From Parasphingopyxis algicola (lineage in GTDB: Bacteria; Pseudomonadota; Alphaproteobacteria; Sphingomonadales; Sphingomonadaceae), in the NCBI RefSeq assembly GCF_013378075.1, contig NZ_CP051131.1, positions 2,046,001 through 2,110,000 on the forward strand: 64,000 nt of DNA. The letters are read 5' to 3'. A program made the translations under genes and the position numbers. Of the stretch, positions 8,872 through 17,732 are shown piece after piece (positions within the stretch are counted from its first letter, which is position 1; every line of letters starts with the position of its first letter). The notes below the pieces were generated by a model. The model did not search any database and had not been told where the DNA came from. It worked only from the letters and a program-made list of their open reading frames with translations.

Positions 8872-10383
8872 TCAGCCGATCCCGGCCCGGTCCCGGGCGG
8901 TGTGCACCAGGCTCGCGCGGTCCTGCCCGGCATCGATCGGCGTCCAGCCGACGGGGCCGGTGTCCGCACGCGCCTGGGCCTGAACGACGGCAACGGTCGC
9001 GTCCGAGGGATTGGGACCGCGCGCCGTGACGCGCTCGGCCCGGATATCGGTCGGCGCCTCGAGCCAGAGCCCGGTGAACGCCGCACCGCAATCCTTGGCC
9101 AGCTGCGCGATTGCATCGCGCTCGGCGCTCTCGAGGAAGGTCGCGTCGGCGATGACGGTGCTACCGCCCGCCAGGGCGCGCCGCGCGTCGGTCCGCAACC
9201 GCCGATAGACGTGCTGCGAAACGTCTCCCGCATAGACGGATGGCGGCAGCGGCTGTTCGGGCAGGACGCCGAACAGCCGTTTGCGAATCATGTCTGATGA
9301 GATCACCACGGCCTGGATGGGCGCGGCCAGCGCCGCCGCAACCGTCGATTTGCCGGTTCCCGATCGCCCCCCCACCGCGATCAGCCGGGGCGTCCCCGCC
9401 CGATCGCCATAGGCGCGCGCCAGATCGAGATAGGTGGTCGCCGGACGGTCCTTCATCGCCGCCACCAGCGCCCTGACCACCGCGCGGCAGGATTTGAACA
9501 TCGGCAACAGACCCGCCCCGCGATAGTCCCGTGTGACCGAGAGATAGCGATTGAGCAGGCGGTTCGCCGCAGCGCCGGCGCCCGCATGTTCGAGATCCAT
9601 GAGAAGGAAGGCGAGATCGTACAATATGTCGATCTCGGTCATGTCGGGATCGAATTCGATGGCGTCGAACGGCACCGGCCGGCCTTCCCAGAGACAGATA
9701 TTGGCGAGATGCAGATCGCCGTGACAGGCGCGCACAAAGCCGTGCCGCCCGCGCGCATCGAGCAGCGGCGCATACCGCTCCAGCATGCCGTCCATCTGCC
9801 GGCGCCAGGCGGCGAGATCGGCAAGATCGATCCGCGATGTGAGCAGCGGCTGCGTCGCATCGAGCAGGTTATGCTCGATCGAGGCAAAGCGCGCCGATCC
9901 GTTCCGCTTGATGACCCTGTCCGCCCCGGCATGCGCGGCGGCGACGGTGTCGGCGAGCGCATCGACCAGTTCGTCCGTCAGCCGGCCGTCGGCCACCAGG
10001 AGATCGAACTGGTCGCGCTCCGCGAAGCGGCGCATTTCGACGACCCAGTCGACGATCTCGCCGCCCGTGCCGAAGGCGAGGCCAGCGGGCGTCCGGCTGA
10101 TCGGGCGAACCCCGACATAGAGCGTCGGCGCGACGCGGCGGTTGATCGCATATTCGGCGCGGCAGGCCTTTTCCCGCAGCGCCACGGTCGAATAGTCGAG
10201 AAACGGCAGTTGGATCGCGCGTTTCAGCTTGAACACGCGGTCGGGCGTCAGGAACAGCCGGGAGATATGCGTTTCAAGGGTCTCGACCGGCTGGCCGTCA
10301 TGCGTCGCGGAGCACGCCAGAAACGCGACGGTATCGGCCTGGTCCCGCTCGGCGGCTTCGCTTGAACCCGATATCTCCGTCAT
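8872..10383 (-). CDS. Fused APH-like kinase and AAA/gluconate-kinase-like ATPase (Rv2004c-type)
   Basis: A 503-residue two-domain protein. The N-terminal half is aminoglycoside-phosphotransferase-like: CHGDLHLANICLW is its Brenner motif and FDAIEFDPD the metal-binding stretch. The C-terminal third is a P-loop kinase with Walker A GRSGTGKST followed by SSDMIRKRLFG, as in gluconate- or shikimate-kinase-like proteins. This fusion (COG2187 plus COG0645) matches M. tuberculosis Rv2004c of the DosR regulon. The start at ATG 10383 has a GGAG nine bases upstream; GTG 10392 is an alternative. It is divergent from pta, and the gap carries an FNR-like box. The substrate is unknown. Confidence 0.8.
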   Translation of the reverse strand: MTEISGSSEAAERDQADTVAFLACSATHDGQPVETLETHISRLFLTPDRVFKLKRAIQLPFLDYSTVALREKACRAEYAINRRVAPTLYVGVRPISRTPAGLAFGTGGEIVDWVVEMRRFAERDQFDLLVADGRLTDELVDALADTVAAAHAGADRVIKRNGSARFASIEHNLLDATQPLLTSRIDLADLAAWRRQMDGMLERYAPLLDARGRHGFVRACHGDLHLANICLWEGRPVPFDAIEFDPDMTEIDILYDLAFLLMDLEHAGAGAAANRLLNRYLSVTRDYRGAGLLPMFKSCRAVVRALVAAMKDRPATTYLDLARAYGDRAGTPRLIAVGGRSGTGKSTVAAALAAPIQAVVISSDMIRKRLFGVLPEQPLPPSVYAGDVSQHVYRRLRTDARRALAGGSTVIADATFLESAERDAIAQLAKDCGAAFTGLWLEAPTDIRAERVTARGPNPSDATVAVVQAQARADTGPVGWTPIDAGQDRASLVHTARDRAGIG

Positions 10384-10449
10384 AACGGGCACTCCGACCT
10401 GAAAGCGTCATTGACGGCCGATATATGGGTGGCGCGGCGATCCTGGTCC

Positions 10450-10463
10450 TTGCGCCAGATCAA
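10450..10463 (+). promoter_or_regulatory. FNR/FixK-like box between the fused kinase and pta
   Basis: TTGCG-CCAG-ATCAA fits TTGAY-N4-RTCAA with one mismatch in the left half. It lies 34 bases before the chosen pta start and 66 bases upstream of the divergent kinase gene, so it could serve either. It is weaker than the boxes at 8365 and 13366. Confidence 0.4.
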
Positions 10464-10497
10464 TGCCATGCCGGCGGAAGGGAGACATGCACGCGAG

Positions 10498-11397
10498 ATG
10501 GCTGATTTTTTCGAGGAAATGACGGATCGCGCGGCGCACGGCGATCCCGTGCCCACCGCAGTCGTCCATCCCGTCGACCGCCGCTCGCTGGGCGGCGCGC
10601 TCGCCGCCGCCGAAGCCGGGTTCATCGCGCCGATATTGGTCGGCCCGCGCACCAAAATAGAGGCGGCCGGGATCGGTACCGGCGCCCACCGGATCGTCGA
10701 CGTGCCGCACAGCCATGCCGCGGCCGCCCGCGCCGTCAAGCTCGTCCATGAGGGCGCGGCGGGGGCGCTGATGAAGGGCGCGCTGCACACGGACGAAATG
10801 CTGGCCGAGGTCATCGCGCGCGACACGGGAATCCGCACCGAACGGCGGATCAGCCATATCTTCGTCATGCGTACGCCCGCCTATGCCAAACCGCTGCTGA
10901 TCACCGACGCGGCGATCAATGTCATGCCGGACCTGCTCGCCAAGCGCGACATCGTCCAGAATGCGATCGACCTGGCGCTGGCGCTCGGGATCGAAACGCC
11001 GAAGGTCGCGATCCTCTCGGCGACCGAGGAGGTCAATCCGCGGCTGTCCTCGACGATCGATGCCGCGGCGCTGTGCAAGATGGCGGATCGCGGACAGATC
11101 GAGGGCGGCCTGCTCGACGGCCCGCTCGCCTTCGACATCGCCGTATCGCCCGACGCGGTGGAGGCGAAGAAGCTGAAATCCGAGGTAGCGGGCGCGGCCG
11201 ATATTCTCGTCGTCCCCGATCTCGTCGCCGGCAACATGCTCGCCAAGCAACTCGACTATCTGGGCGGGGCCGATGCGTTCGGCATCGCGCTCGGCGCGCA
11301 GGTGCCGATCATCCTCACGAGCCGCGCCGACGGCGTCGAGGAACGCAAGATATCGGCGGCGCTCGCCAAGCTGGTCGCGGAGCGGGCGAGCCTTTGA
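10498..11397 (+). CDS. Phosphate acetyl/butyryltransferase
   Basis: A 299-residue PTA_PTB-family enzyme that converts acyl-CoA and phosphate to acyl phosphate and CoA. Family stretches are GALMKGALHTDEML, RRISHIFVM, LLITDAAINVMPDL, GPLAFDIAVSPDA and DILVVPDLVAGNMLAKQL. It is the short catalytic form, without the DRTGG and regulatory domains of long Pta. The stop overlaps the TTG start of acetate kinase (TTGA), so the pair makes acetate and ATP from acetyl-CoA, or runs in reverse. ATG 10498 has GGGAG 15 bases upstream; ATG 10468 is in frame but lacks a ribosome site. A phosphate butyryltransferase cannot be ruled out, but the adjacent acetate kinase favours acetyl. Confidence 0.85.
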   Translation: MADFFEEMTDRAAHGDPVPTAVVHPVDRRSLGGALAAAEAGFIAPILVGPRTKIEAAGIGTGAHRIVDVPHSHAAAARAVKLVHEGAAGALMKGALHTDEMLAEVIARDTGIRTERRISHIFVMRTPAYAKPLLITDAAINVMPDLLAKRDIVQNAIDLALALGIETPKVAILSATEEVNPRLSSTIDAAALCKMADRGQIEGGLLDGPLAFDIAVSPDAVEAKKLKSEVAGAADILVVPDLVAGNMLAKQLDYLGGADAFGIALGAQVPIILTSRADGVEERKISAALAKLVAERASL

Positions 11398-12488
11398 CCG
11401 ACGCGCTGCTCGTCCTCAACGCCGGGTCCTCGAGCGTCAAATTCGCGCTGTACGCGGCCGCGCAGCCCGGCGGTCCGCCGCTGCTCGCCGGCCAGATCGA
11501 ACGGATCGGCGACGCTCCCAGTCTCGCAATCGGCGATACGTCCCTGGCCTTCGGGCAATCCGGCGACGGGCATGCCGCGCTCATCGGGCAACTGCTCGAC
11601 GCAATGGACGGCTTGGCGCCCAACGATATCCGGATCGCCGGAGCCGGGCACCGGGTCGTCCATGGCGGTGCCCGGTTCGACGCGCCGGTCCGGATCGACG
11701 ACGGCGTGATCGCCGAACTGACCGCGCTGTCGCCGCTCGCTCCCCAGCACCAACCGCACAACCTGGCAGGGATCGAGGCCGTCGCCGCCGCCTATCCCGA
11801 TATCCCCCAGGTCGCCGCCTTCGATACCGCCTTTCACCGCACGCAGTCCGAAGTAGCCGAACACTACGCCCTGCCGCGCGATTATGCCGATAACGGCATG
11901 ATCGCCTACGGTTTCCATGGCCTGTCCTACGCGTCGATCGCGCTGCGCCTGCCGGCGTTGCTCGGCTCGGGCGCCCGCCGAGTGGTGGTTGCCCATCTCG
12001 GCCATGGCTGCAGTATGGCAGCGCTCCTCGACGGGCGCAGCGTTGCGACGACGATGGGCTTTACCGCGCTCGAGGGCCTGCCGATGGGCACCCGCTCCGG
12101 CAGCATCGATCCGGGGCTCGTGCTCCATCTGCTGTCCGAGCGCGGCATGGAAATCGATGCCGTCCACCGCCTGCTCTACAAGGAATCCGGACTGCTCGGC
12201 CTGTCCGGGATCAGCGGCGATATGCGCGACCTGCTGGCGAGCGACGCGCCCGAGGCGCGGTTCGCGGTCGACTATTTCGTCGATCGCTGCGCGCGCGCTG
12301 TCGGTTCGCTGGCAGTATCGCTCGACGGGTTAGATGCGCTCGTCTTCACCGGCGGGATCGGCGAAAATGCGGCCGAAATCCGCGAGGCTGTCGCCGCCCG
12401 CCTCGCCTGGCTCGATATCCGGCCGCCGCTAGCGATCGCGACGGACGAGGAAGGCGTGATCGCCGTCGCGACGGCGCGTCTGATTTAG
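11394..12488 (+). CDS. ackA: Acetate kinase
   Basis: A 364-residue ASKHA-fold kinase. The N-terminal LVLNAGSSSVKFALY phosphate motif, GHRVVHGGARF, FDTAFHRTQ, YGFHGLSYASI, HLGHGCSMAA, GSIDPG and FTGGIGENAAEIRE are all family signatures. The start is TTG 11394, overlapping the pta stop; an open frame reaches further upstream but lies wholly inside pta in another phase. It converts acetyl phosphate and ADP to acetate and ATP. The 3' end overlaps the convergent universal stress gene by four bases. Confidence 0.93.
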   Translation: MTDALLVLNAGSSSVKFALYAAAQPGGPPLLAGQIERIGDAPSLAIGDTSLAFGQSGDGHAALIGQLLDAMDGLAPNDIRIAGAGHRVVHGGARFDAPVRIDDGVIAELTALSPLAPQHQPHNLAGIEAVAAAYPDIPQVAAFDTAFHRTQSEVAEHYALPRDYADNGMIAYGFHGLSYASIALRLPALLGSGARRVVVAHLGHGCSMAALLDGRSVATTMGFTALEGLPMGTRSGSIDPGLVLHLLSERGMEIDAVHRLLYKESGLLGLSGISGDMRDLLASDAPEARFAVDYFVDRCARAVGSLAVSLDGLDALVFTGGIGENAAEIREAVAARLAWLDIRPPLAIATDEEGVIAVATARLI

Positions 12489-13306
12489 TGATGCATCAAT
12501 AGCGGGAAGCGGTCCTGGCCGAGCATGGCGCGCGTGACGCCGCCGAACACCGCCTCGCGCAGCCGGGAATGGCCATAGGCGCCCATCACGATATAGGTGG
12601 CGCCGATGTCGCTAGCCTTTGCAATCAGGCTGTCCGTAGTGCGTCCCTGCTTCTCGATTGCGGCGACGTCGACGGCGAGCCCCAGCAGGTCGAAATAGGC
12701 CTTCGATTGGGCCACGTCGAAGCCCCGCCGCATCGATGTCCCGACGGTCACGAGATGAACAGCCGCGGCCCGTTTGAGCAGCGCGATACTGCTTCGGACC
12801 GTCCGCGTCGCCTCGATCGATCCGTCCCAGGCGACCATGACGGGCCCGGCCGGATCGAAATTCTCGAAACCCGTCGGAACGGTGAAAACCGGCGCCCCGG
12901 CCGAGAGCGCGACCTCGCCGACAAAGGCGCGCGCAATTTCCGGGTGATGGTCTTCGTCCGGCGCGCTCACGACGATCAGGTCGGCCAGCACCGATTCTTC
13001 GACCAACGCCTGGACCGCGCCGAGCGCGCAGCGCCGCCAGGACCAGGATATGCCTTCCCCATCCAGCCGCGCTTCGATCCGGTCCTCCAGCGCGTCGGCC
13101 TGCTGCGCCGCCGCATGGACGATATCGCCGACCACCCCGCCATCGTCCCAGTTCGCCACCGGATAGCGCTCGCCGACCAGGTTCGCGACGGTGGACGGTT
13201 GCGAACAGGTCAGATGACCATCGAGCAGCCGTACGACCGTCAGCGCGGCCTCGAGCCGGCTGTCCAGTCCGGCGTCATCGTCGACATGCAAGAGGATCGT
13301 TTTCAT
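12485..13306 (-). CDS. Universal stress protein (tandem UspA-like)
   Basis: A 273-residue protein with two UspA-like halves. The first begins MKTILLHVDDDAG and has degenerate ATP-site residues. The second holds VMVAWDGS and the ATP-binding GAYGHSRLREAVFGGVT motif near the C-terminus. Tandem Usp proteins bind ATP and accumulate under stress or oxygen limitation. An FNR-like box lies 60 bases upstream (13366-13379). With the CBS and fused-kinase genes it recreates the Hrp1, Rv2004c and Usp combination of the mycobacterial dormancy set. Confidence 0.85.
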   Translation of the reverse strand: MKTILLHVDDDAGLDSRLEAALTVVRLLDGHLTCSQPSTVANLVGERYPVANWDDGGVVGDIVHAAAQQADALEDRIEARLDGEGISWSWRRCALGAVQALVEESVLADLIVVSAPDEDHHPEIARAFVGEVALSAGAPVFTVPTGFENFDPAGPVMVAWDGSIEATRTVRSSIALLKRAAAVHLVTVGTSMRRGFDVAQSKAYFDLLGLAVDVAAIEKQGRTTDSLIAKASDIGATYIVMGAYGHSRLREAVFGGVTRAMLGQDRFPLLMHH

Positions 13307-13365
13307 CGTCGGGCTCCACGGCTGCGCCTGTGCGGCATCTTACCGCCATCGAAACGCCCGCCGCG

Positions 13366-13379
13366 TTGATGCCGGTCAA
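13366..13379 (-). promoter_or_regulatory. FNR/FixK-like box upstream of the universal stress gene
   Basis: TTGAT-GCCG-GTCAA matches TTGAY-N4-RTCAA at every defined position. It is 60 bases before the Usp start on the minus strand. The other neighbour, the winged-helix gene, ends at 13422 and points the same way, so the box belongs to Usp. Confidence 0.6.
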
Positions 13380-13421
13380 GTCGGCCGCCGGGACCTCGTC
13401 GGCACTGCCTACCGCCGGCTC

Positions 13422-14987
13422 CTAGTCGAAACCCACGGCGGACAGCAGCCCCATCATCGCGTCGCGACGCTCGAGCGCCATCATCGGATTGGCGCGGGCG
13501 ATGCCTTCGGCCGTCGCATGCGGATAGGCGCGTTTGATGTGTCCGGCGATCCTGTCCGCCTCTTCGCGATAGCCGCCCGCAAACACGGTACACAAAGAGC
13601 CGACCATCACCATCAGATCGCTGTGCGGCAGCTCCATCGCCTTGATTCCCCATTGTGCCGCCTCGTCGATCTGGCCGCAGGCGAAAAGCGCGATCGCCTT
13701 CGTCGCGTACATGCTGTGGAGCAGCGGATCGTGGGGGCTGAGCGCGATTGCGATGTCGACATGGTGAAGCGCCTGCTCGCCCTCGTCACCGAGCGCGTGC
13801 ATCGTCGCCAACGCAGAATGCGCGGTCGAATAGTTGGGGCAGTGCGCGATCGAGCGCTCGAGCCAGATCACCGACTCCGACGAATCCTCGACCAGGGACG
13901 CGGCCCGTCCGCGCGCCAGATTGGCGAAGGGGTCGAACGGATCGCTCGCGATCGCCGCTTCGGCGGTTTCGAGCATCCGTTCGGCCGCATCGCCGACACC
14001 ATCCCAAGTTGTCTCGATAATCTGCAGCCAGTGGGTGTGCGAAACGCCGGCCAGCGCGCGTGCGAAGTCGCGATCGCCGGCGAGCGCCTGCTCGAAATAG
14101 CGCCGCGCCGCCTCGTTGTTCGCCTTGCCGCGCAGGAACATGCGCGACACGCCGAGATGATAGGCCTGCCAGGCGGTCAGCTTTTCCGGTACGAGCAGGC
14201 GCGCCCGCTCGGCCTCATGGCTGGAAATCTGTATTTCGACGCTGGAAAGGACGCTGGCGACGATGTGCTGGCGGATTTCGTGGATCCCGCCCAGTCCGGT
14301 GTCGAACCGTTCCGCCCAGACGACCGTTTCCTCCCGCGTGTCCGCGAGTTCGACGAGCACGACGACCGCGTCGTCCCGGATATCGACCGAACCGGATACG
14401 CAATAGCGGGCGTTCAGCTGATCGCCCACCTGTGCGAGATCGGCGGACATGGACGGGAAGCGGAAGCTGGAGCCGCGCGAAATGACGCGGAGCCAGCGCA
14501 GCCGTGACAGGGCCGTGATCAGTTCGTCGGGCAAGGCCTGGGCGATATTGGCATGCGGCGAATCGGCGCGGACCAACCGGAAGGGAAGCACCGCGATCGT
14601 CGGGGTTTCGTCGACAGGACCGTCCGGCCGTCCATCCGCTTCAGGACCGGAATTGCCCGCGCCGGCCACCGCTGGCGACTGCGTGGAGACATCCGCGGCG
14701 AACCGGAATCCCTTGCCATAGACAGTCTGGATGAAACGCTGGTCCCGCCCGTCGTCGCCGAGGATCTTGCGGAGCGCCTTGATCTGGCTCGACAGTGCCG
14801 AATCGGAGATCGCCCGCCCCTGCCAGATATGGTCGACGATCTCGTCCTTGGTCACCAGGTTCGGATGCCGTTCGACGAGCAGGAACAGCAGGTCCAGCGC
14901 CTGCGGCTGGATGAGGACCGGCACGCCGCGACGCCGCAGTTCGAACCGGCCCGGATCGAGTTCAAGACCCTCGAACCAGTATATCAT
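13422..14987 (-). CDS. Winged-helix DNA-binding regulator with TolB-like and TPR domains (CadC/OmpR-type)
   Basis: A 521-residue regulator. Residues ~5-95 form a Trans_reg_C winged helix (LQPQ-like ALDLLFLLVERHPNLVTKDEI, ALRKILGDDGRDQRFIQT, YGKGFRF). A TolB/adenylate-cyclase-associated domain follows (TIAVLPFRLV, LPDELITALSRL, YCVSGSV), then TPR-like helices to the end. No transmembrane helix is evident, so unlike CadC it is probably soluble. ATG 14987 has AGCAGG just upstream; GTG 15011 is an alternative. It is divergent from galT across a 471-bp gap, which makes it a candidate regulator of galT-galK. Confidence 0.8.
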   Translation of the reverse strand: MIYWFEGLELDPGRFELRRRGVPVLIQPQALDLLFLLVERHPNLVTKDEIVDHIWQGRAISDSALSSQIKALRKILGDDGRDQRFIQTVYGKGFRFAADVSTQSPAVAGAGNSGPEADGRPDGPVDETPTIAVLPFRLVRADSPHANIAQALPDELITALSRLRWLRVISRGSSFRFPSMSADLAQVGDQLNARYCVSGSVDIRDDAVVVLVELADTREETVVWAERFDTGLGGIHEIRQHIVASVLSSVEIQISSHEAERARLLVPEKLTAWQAYHLGVSRMFLRGKANNEAARRYFEQALAGDRDFARALAGVSHTHWLQIIETTWDGVGDAAERMLETAEAAIASDPFDPFANLARGRAASLVEDSSESVIWLERSIAHCPNYSTAHSALATMHALGDEGEQALHHVDIAIALSPHDPLLHSMYATKAIALFACGQIDEAAQWGIKAMELPHSDLMVMVGSLCTVFAGGYREEADRIAGHIKRAYPHATAEGIARANPMMALERRDAMMGLLSAVGFD

Positions 14988-15118
14988 GATCCTGCTTTCA
15001 CTGTCTCGCACCCCGAAAAACAGGCTGCATCCATATTCTGTCTAAGATTGCCAGAGATATCCGTGCAACCTCTTCCTCCCGTAGCGATCGCGCCGTGCAT
15101 CGCCGCCGTCCGTCTGCT

Positions 15119-15244
15119 GAGCCGCCAAATCCGGGATGGAAGTCGGCGGCGGCTCTGGGTCGCTCGCGGACGGCGAGCGTTTCGGGCGCATGCGTGCATC
15201 CTGGCGGCCTCCCTTTCGCACGGCCGCCGGGATGCACGTTTTTT
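15119..15244 (+). ncRNA. Candidate structured small RNA or galT leader with intrinsic terminator
   Basis: Three hairpins lie in a row on the plus strand: an 8-bp stem 15119-15126/15148-15155, a 7-bp stem 15161-15167/15173-15179, and a 17-bp stem 15193-15209/15222-15238 with one G-U pair, followed by six T. No open reading frame of note ends here and the upstream gene is on the other strand. A transcript starting after about 15012 would therefore end at 15244. That fits a small RNA, or an attenuated leader of galT 215 bases downstream. I recognise no known RNA family. Confidence 0.45.
15193..15244 (+). terminator. Strong intrinsic terminator upstream of galT
   Basis: The arms 15193-15209 and 15222-15238 pair over 17 positions (one G-U) around a 12-base loop, followed at once by TTTTTT (15239-15244). 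On the minus strand no T-run follows, so it acts on plus-strand transcripts. The rest of the gap, 15245-15458, shows no clear promoter; an imperfect TATTG/CAATAA pair lies at 15384-15407. Confidence 0.75.
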
Positions 15245-15458
15245 CCCGCGAGCGGAAGGCCGGCGGACTCCCGGATGCAATTTGATACATCTTCATGCCG
15301 CACGCGACAGCGGTTTGCTTCGCAGAAGCCTGCACATCGCCGGTCGCGCGCGCATCCGATACCGGAAAATCGTTGCTGTACGATATTGCTGACTTGCATT
15401 CCAATAAGCGCGGTCGCACTGTCGGCGCGCATCCGATCCTGAAGCAGCCCGTCTATCC

Positions 15459-16502
15459 ATGACCTCCCAATCCGGCCATCCGCATCGCCGCAGAAATCCG
15501 CTGACCGGCGAATGGGTGCTCGTGTCTCCGCACCGACTGTCGCGGCCCTGGGAGGGCCAGCGCGAAGACGCCGAACCGCCGGGGCCGGCCTTCGATCCGG
15601 ACTGCTATCTGTGCCCGGGCAATGCCCGCGCGAACGGCGCGGTCAATCCGGCCTATGATGGCACGTTCGTGTTCGACAACGACTATCCGGCGCTGCTTCC
15701 CGAAGCCGGTGGAACGCGCGCCGACGATCCGCTCTTTGCCGCCGAGCCCGCCGAAGGCACGTGCCGCGTCCTCTGCTATTCGCCCGATCATTCCAAGACG
15801 CTGGCCGAGCTTCCGGTCGAAGCGTTGCGCGCCGTCGTCGATTGCTGGGCCGAGCAGAGCGCGGAGCTCGGAACGCGCTATCGCTGGGTCCAGATTTTCG
15901 AGAACAAGGGCGCGATGATGGGATGCTCCAATCCCCATCCGCACGGCCAGATCTGGGCGACCGGCCATATCCCCGACGAGGCGGCGATCGAGGATCGGAG
16001 GCAGACGAACTATTTTGCCGCGCATGGCCGTGCGCTGCTCGCCGATGTGGCGGCGGGCGAGGCCGCGGACGGCGAACGGACCGTGATCGAGACCGATCGC
16101 TGGATCGCTGTCGTCCCCTATTGGGCCTCATGGCCGTTCGAAATGCTGCTGCTGCCCAAGGCCGATATCCGGCGCATGCCCGATCTCGACGACGATGCGC
16201 GCGACGATCTCGCGGCGGCGCTGAAGGCGCTGACGACGCGCTACGACAATCTCTTCCGCTGCAGCTTTCCCTATTCGATGGGCTGGCATGGCGCGCCGTT
16301 CGTTGACGGCGAGGACGCGCATTGGCGGCTCCACGCGCATTTCTATCCGCCGCTGCTGCGCTCCGCGAGCGTGCGCAAATTCATGGTCGGATACGAGATG
16401 ATGGCCGAAGCCCAGCGCGACCTGACCCCCGAACAGGCGGCGAAGATGCTGCGCGCCGCCGATGCGATCCATTACCGCGAAACGGACACGCCCGGGGCAT
16501 GA
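15459..16502 (+). CDS. galT: Galactose-1-phosphate uridylyltransferase
   Basis: A 347-residue GalT. The catalytic CSNPHPHGQIWA has the His-x-His pair carrying the uridylyl group; RRNPLTGEWVLVSPHR at the N-terminus and CYLCPGN (zinc site) are family hallmarks. It exchanges UMP between UDP-glucose and galactose-1-phosphate in the Leloir pathway. Its stop overlaps the galK start (ATGA). No galE or galM is in the window. The galactose is probably supplied by the GH36 and GH42 enzymes encoded 16 kb downstream. Confidence 0.95.
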   Translation: MTSQSGHPHRRRNPLTGEWVLVSPHRLSRPWEGQREDAEPPGPAFDPDCYLCPGNARANGAVNPAYDGTFVFDNDYPALLPEAGGTRADDPLFAAEPAEGTCRVLCYSPDHSKTLAELPVEALRAVVDCWAEQSAELGTRYRWVQIFENKGAMMGCSNPHPHGQIWATGHIPDEAAIEDRRQTNYFAAHGRALLADVAAGEAADGERTVIETDRWIAVVPYWASWPFEMLLLPKADIRRMPDLDDDARDDLAAALKALTTRYDNLFRCSFPYSMGWHGAPFVDGEDAHWRLHAHFYPPLLRSASVRKFMVGYEMMAEAQRDLTPEQAAKMLRAADAIHYRETDTPGA

Positions 16503-17668
16503 CCGCGCCTGAATCCGTCCTTGCGCAGACGGCCGCCGCATTTCGCGATGCCTATAGCGCGGACCCGGCACTGGCCGCGCGCGCGCCCGGCCGCGTCAAC
16601 CTGATCGGCGAGCATACCGACTATAATGACGGCTTCGTCCTGCCCTGCGCGATCGGGTTCGAAACCGTCGTGGCGATCGGCCCATCGGACCAGCCGGGCA
16701 TCGAGGTCATGGCGCTCGAGTTCGAAAACGCGCGCGACCGGTTCGATCCGGCCGCGCCCATTGCGCCGCTCGCCCAGGGCGCCTGGCAGAACCATGTCCG
16801 CGGCGTCGCGGCCGAACTCGCGCGGCGGGGCATCGTATCCGCCAATGCCCGCCTCGCGATCGGCGGCAATGTGCCCCAGGGCGCCGGATTGTCCTCCTCC
16901 GCATCGCTGGGCGTGGCGGCGGCGACCGCGCTCGCAGCCTTTGCCGGGCAGAAACTCGACCCGACCCTCGCCGCGAAGGTCGCCCATGCGTCGGAAAATG
17001 ATTTCGTCGGCTGTGCCTGCGGGATCATGGACCAGCTGGTTTCGGCCCGGGCCGACGCGGGAAGCGCGCTGCTGATCGACTGCCGGACCCTGGCGACGCG
17101 GCCCGTCCCCGTACCCGACGGACTGGCGATCGTGATCGTCCATTCGGGGGTCGAACGCGGGCTCGTCGACAGCGCCTATAACGAGCGCCGCCGCCAGTGC
17201 GAGGCCGCCGCCGGCCATTTCGGCGTGGCCGCCCTGCGCGATCTGGATGCCGCGCGGCTCGAGGCGGATCGCGGAACGCTCGATGACACGGTGTTCCGCC
17301 GGGCCTGCCATGTCGTGACGGAGAATGACCGGGTCCGCGCGTTCGTCGACGCGCTCCGCTCGGCGGATCTGGACGCGATGGCCGCGCTGATGGCCGCCTC
17401 CCACGCCTCGATGCGCGACGATTTCGAAATCACCGTGCCCGCCATCGACGATCTCGTCGCGCTGATCGTGGACACCCTCGGCGGCCGGGGCGGCGCGCGG
17501 ATGACGGGCGGCGGCTTCGGCGGTTGCGTGGTCGCGATCCTGCCCAAGGCGCTGACCGGGACCGTGCGGGATGCGGTGGAACGGGGCTATCGAACGCCGG
17601 CGGGCGGCACGGCGGCGGTAACGATCTGCGAGCCGGCCCGCGGCGCCGAACTGCTGCAAACATGGTAG
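16499..17668 (+). CDS. galK: Galactokinase
   Basis: A 389-residue GHMP kinase. The galactokinase signature GRVNLIGEHTDYNDGFVLPC is near residue 31, the ATP-binding GNVPQGAGLSSSASLGVA in the middle, and the C-terminal GARMTGGGFGGCVV closes the site. It phosphorylates galactose at C1 for GalT. I chose ATG 16499, which overlaps the galT stop by four bases, because the conserved N-terminus begins there; upstream codons in this frame lie within galT. A 64-bp gap containing a TTATTG-N10-CAATAA palindrome separates it from the dioxygenase gene. Confidence 0.95.
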   Translation: MTAPESVLAQTAAAFRDAYSADPALAARAPGRVNLIGEHTDYNDGFVLPCAIGFETVVAIGPSDQPGIEVMALEFENARDRFDPAAPIAPLAQGAWQNHVRGVAAELARRGIVSANARLAIGGNVPQGAGLSSSASLGVAAATALAAFAGQKLDPTLAAKVAHASENDFVGCACGIMDQLVSARADAGSALLIDCRTLATRPVPVPDGLAIVIVHSGVERGLVDSAYNERRRQCEAAAGHFGVAALRDLDAARLEADRGTLDDTVFRRACHVVTENDRVRAFVDALRSADLDAMAALMAASHASMRDDFEITVPAIDDLVALIVDTLGGRGGARMTGGGFGGCVVAILPKALTGTVRDAVERGYRTPAGGTAAVTICEPARGAELLQTW

Positions 17669-17694
17669 GGGGCCCGGACGATCCGTCGAATCCG

Positions 17695-17716
17695 TTATTG
17701 ATCAGTTTTCCAATAA
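17695..17716 (+). promoter_or_regulatory. Candidate 22-bp operator, site A (upstream of the dioxygenase gene)
   Basis: TTATTG, ten bases, then CAATAA: a perfect 6-bp inverted repeat. It matches the spacing of five further sites in this window (TTATTG-N10-TAATAA) but lacks the AC that follows TTATTG in those. It lies in the only gap before the dioxygenase gene, 16 bases upstream of ATG 17733. Confidence 0.5.
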
Positions 17717-17732
17717 GGTGCACATTCCAACA

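Noticed and set aside
15384-15407. A seventh copy of the 22-bp motif upstream of galT
   Set aside because: The TATTG and CAATAA halves are 13 rather than 10 bases apart and the inner bases do not match, so I did not count it.
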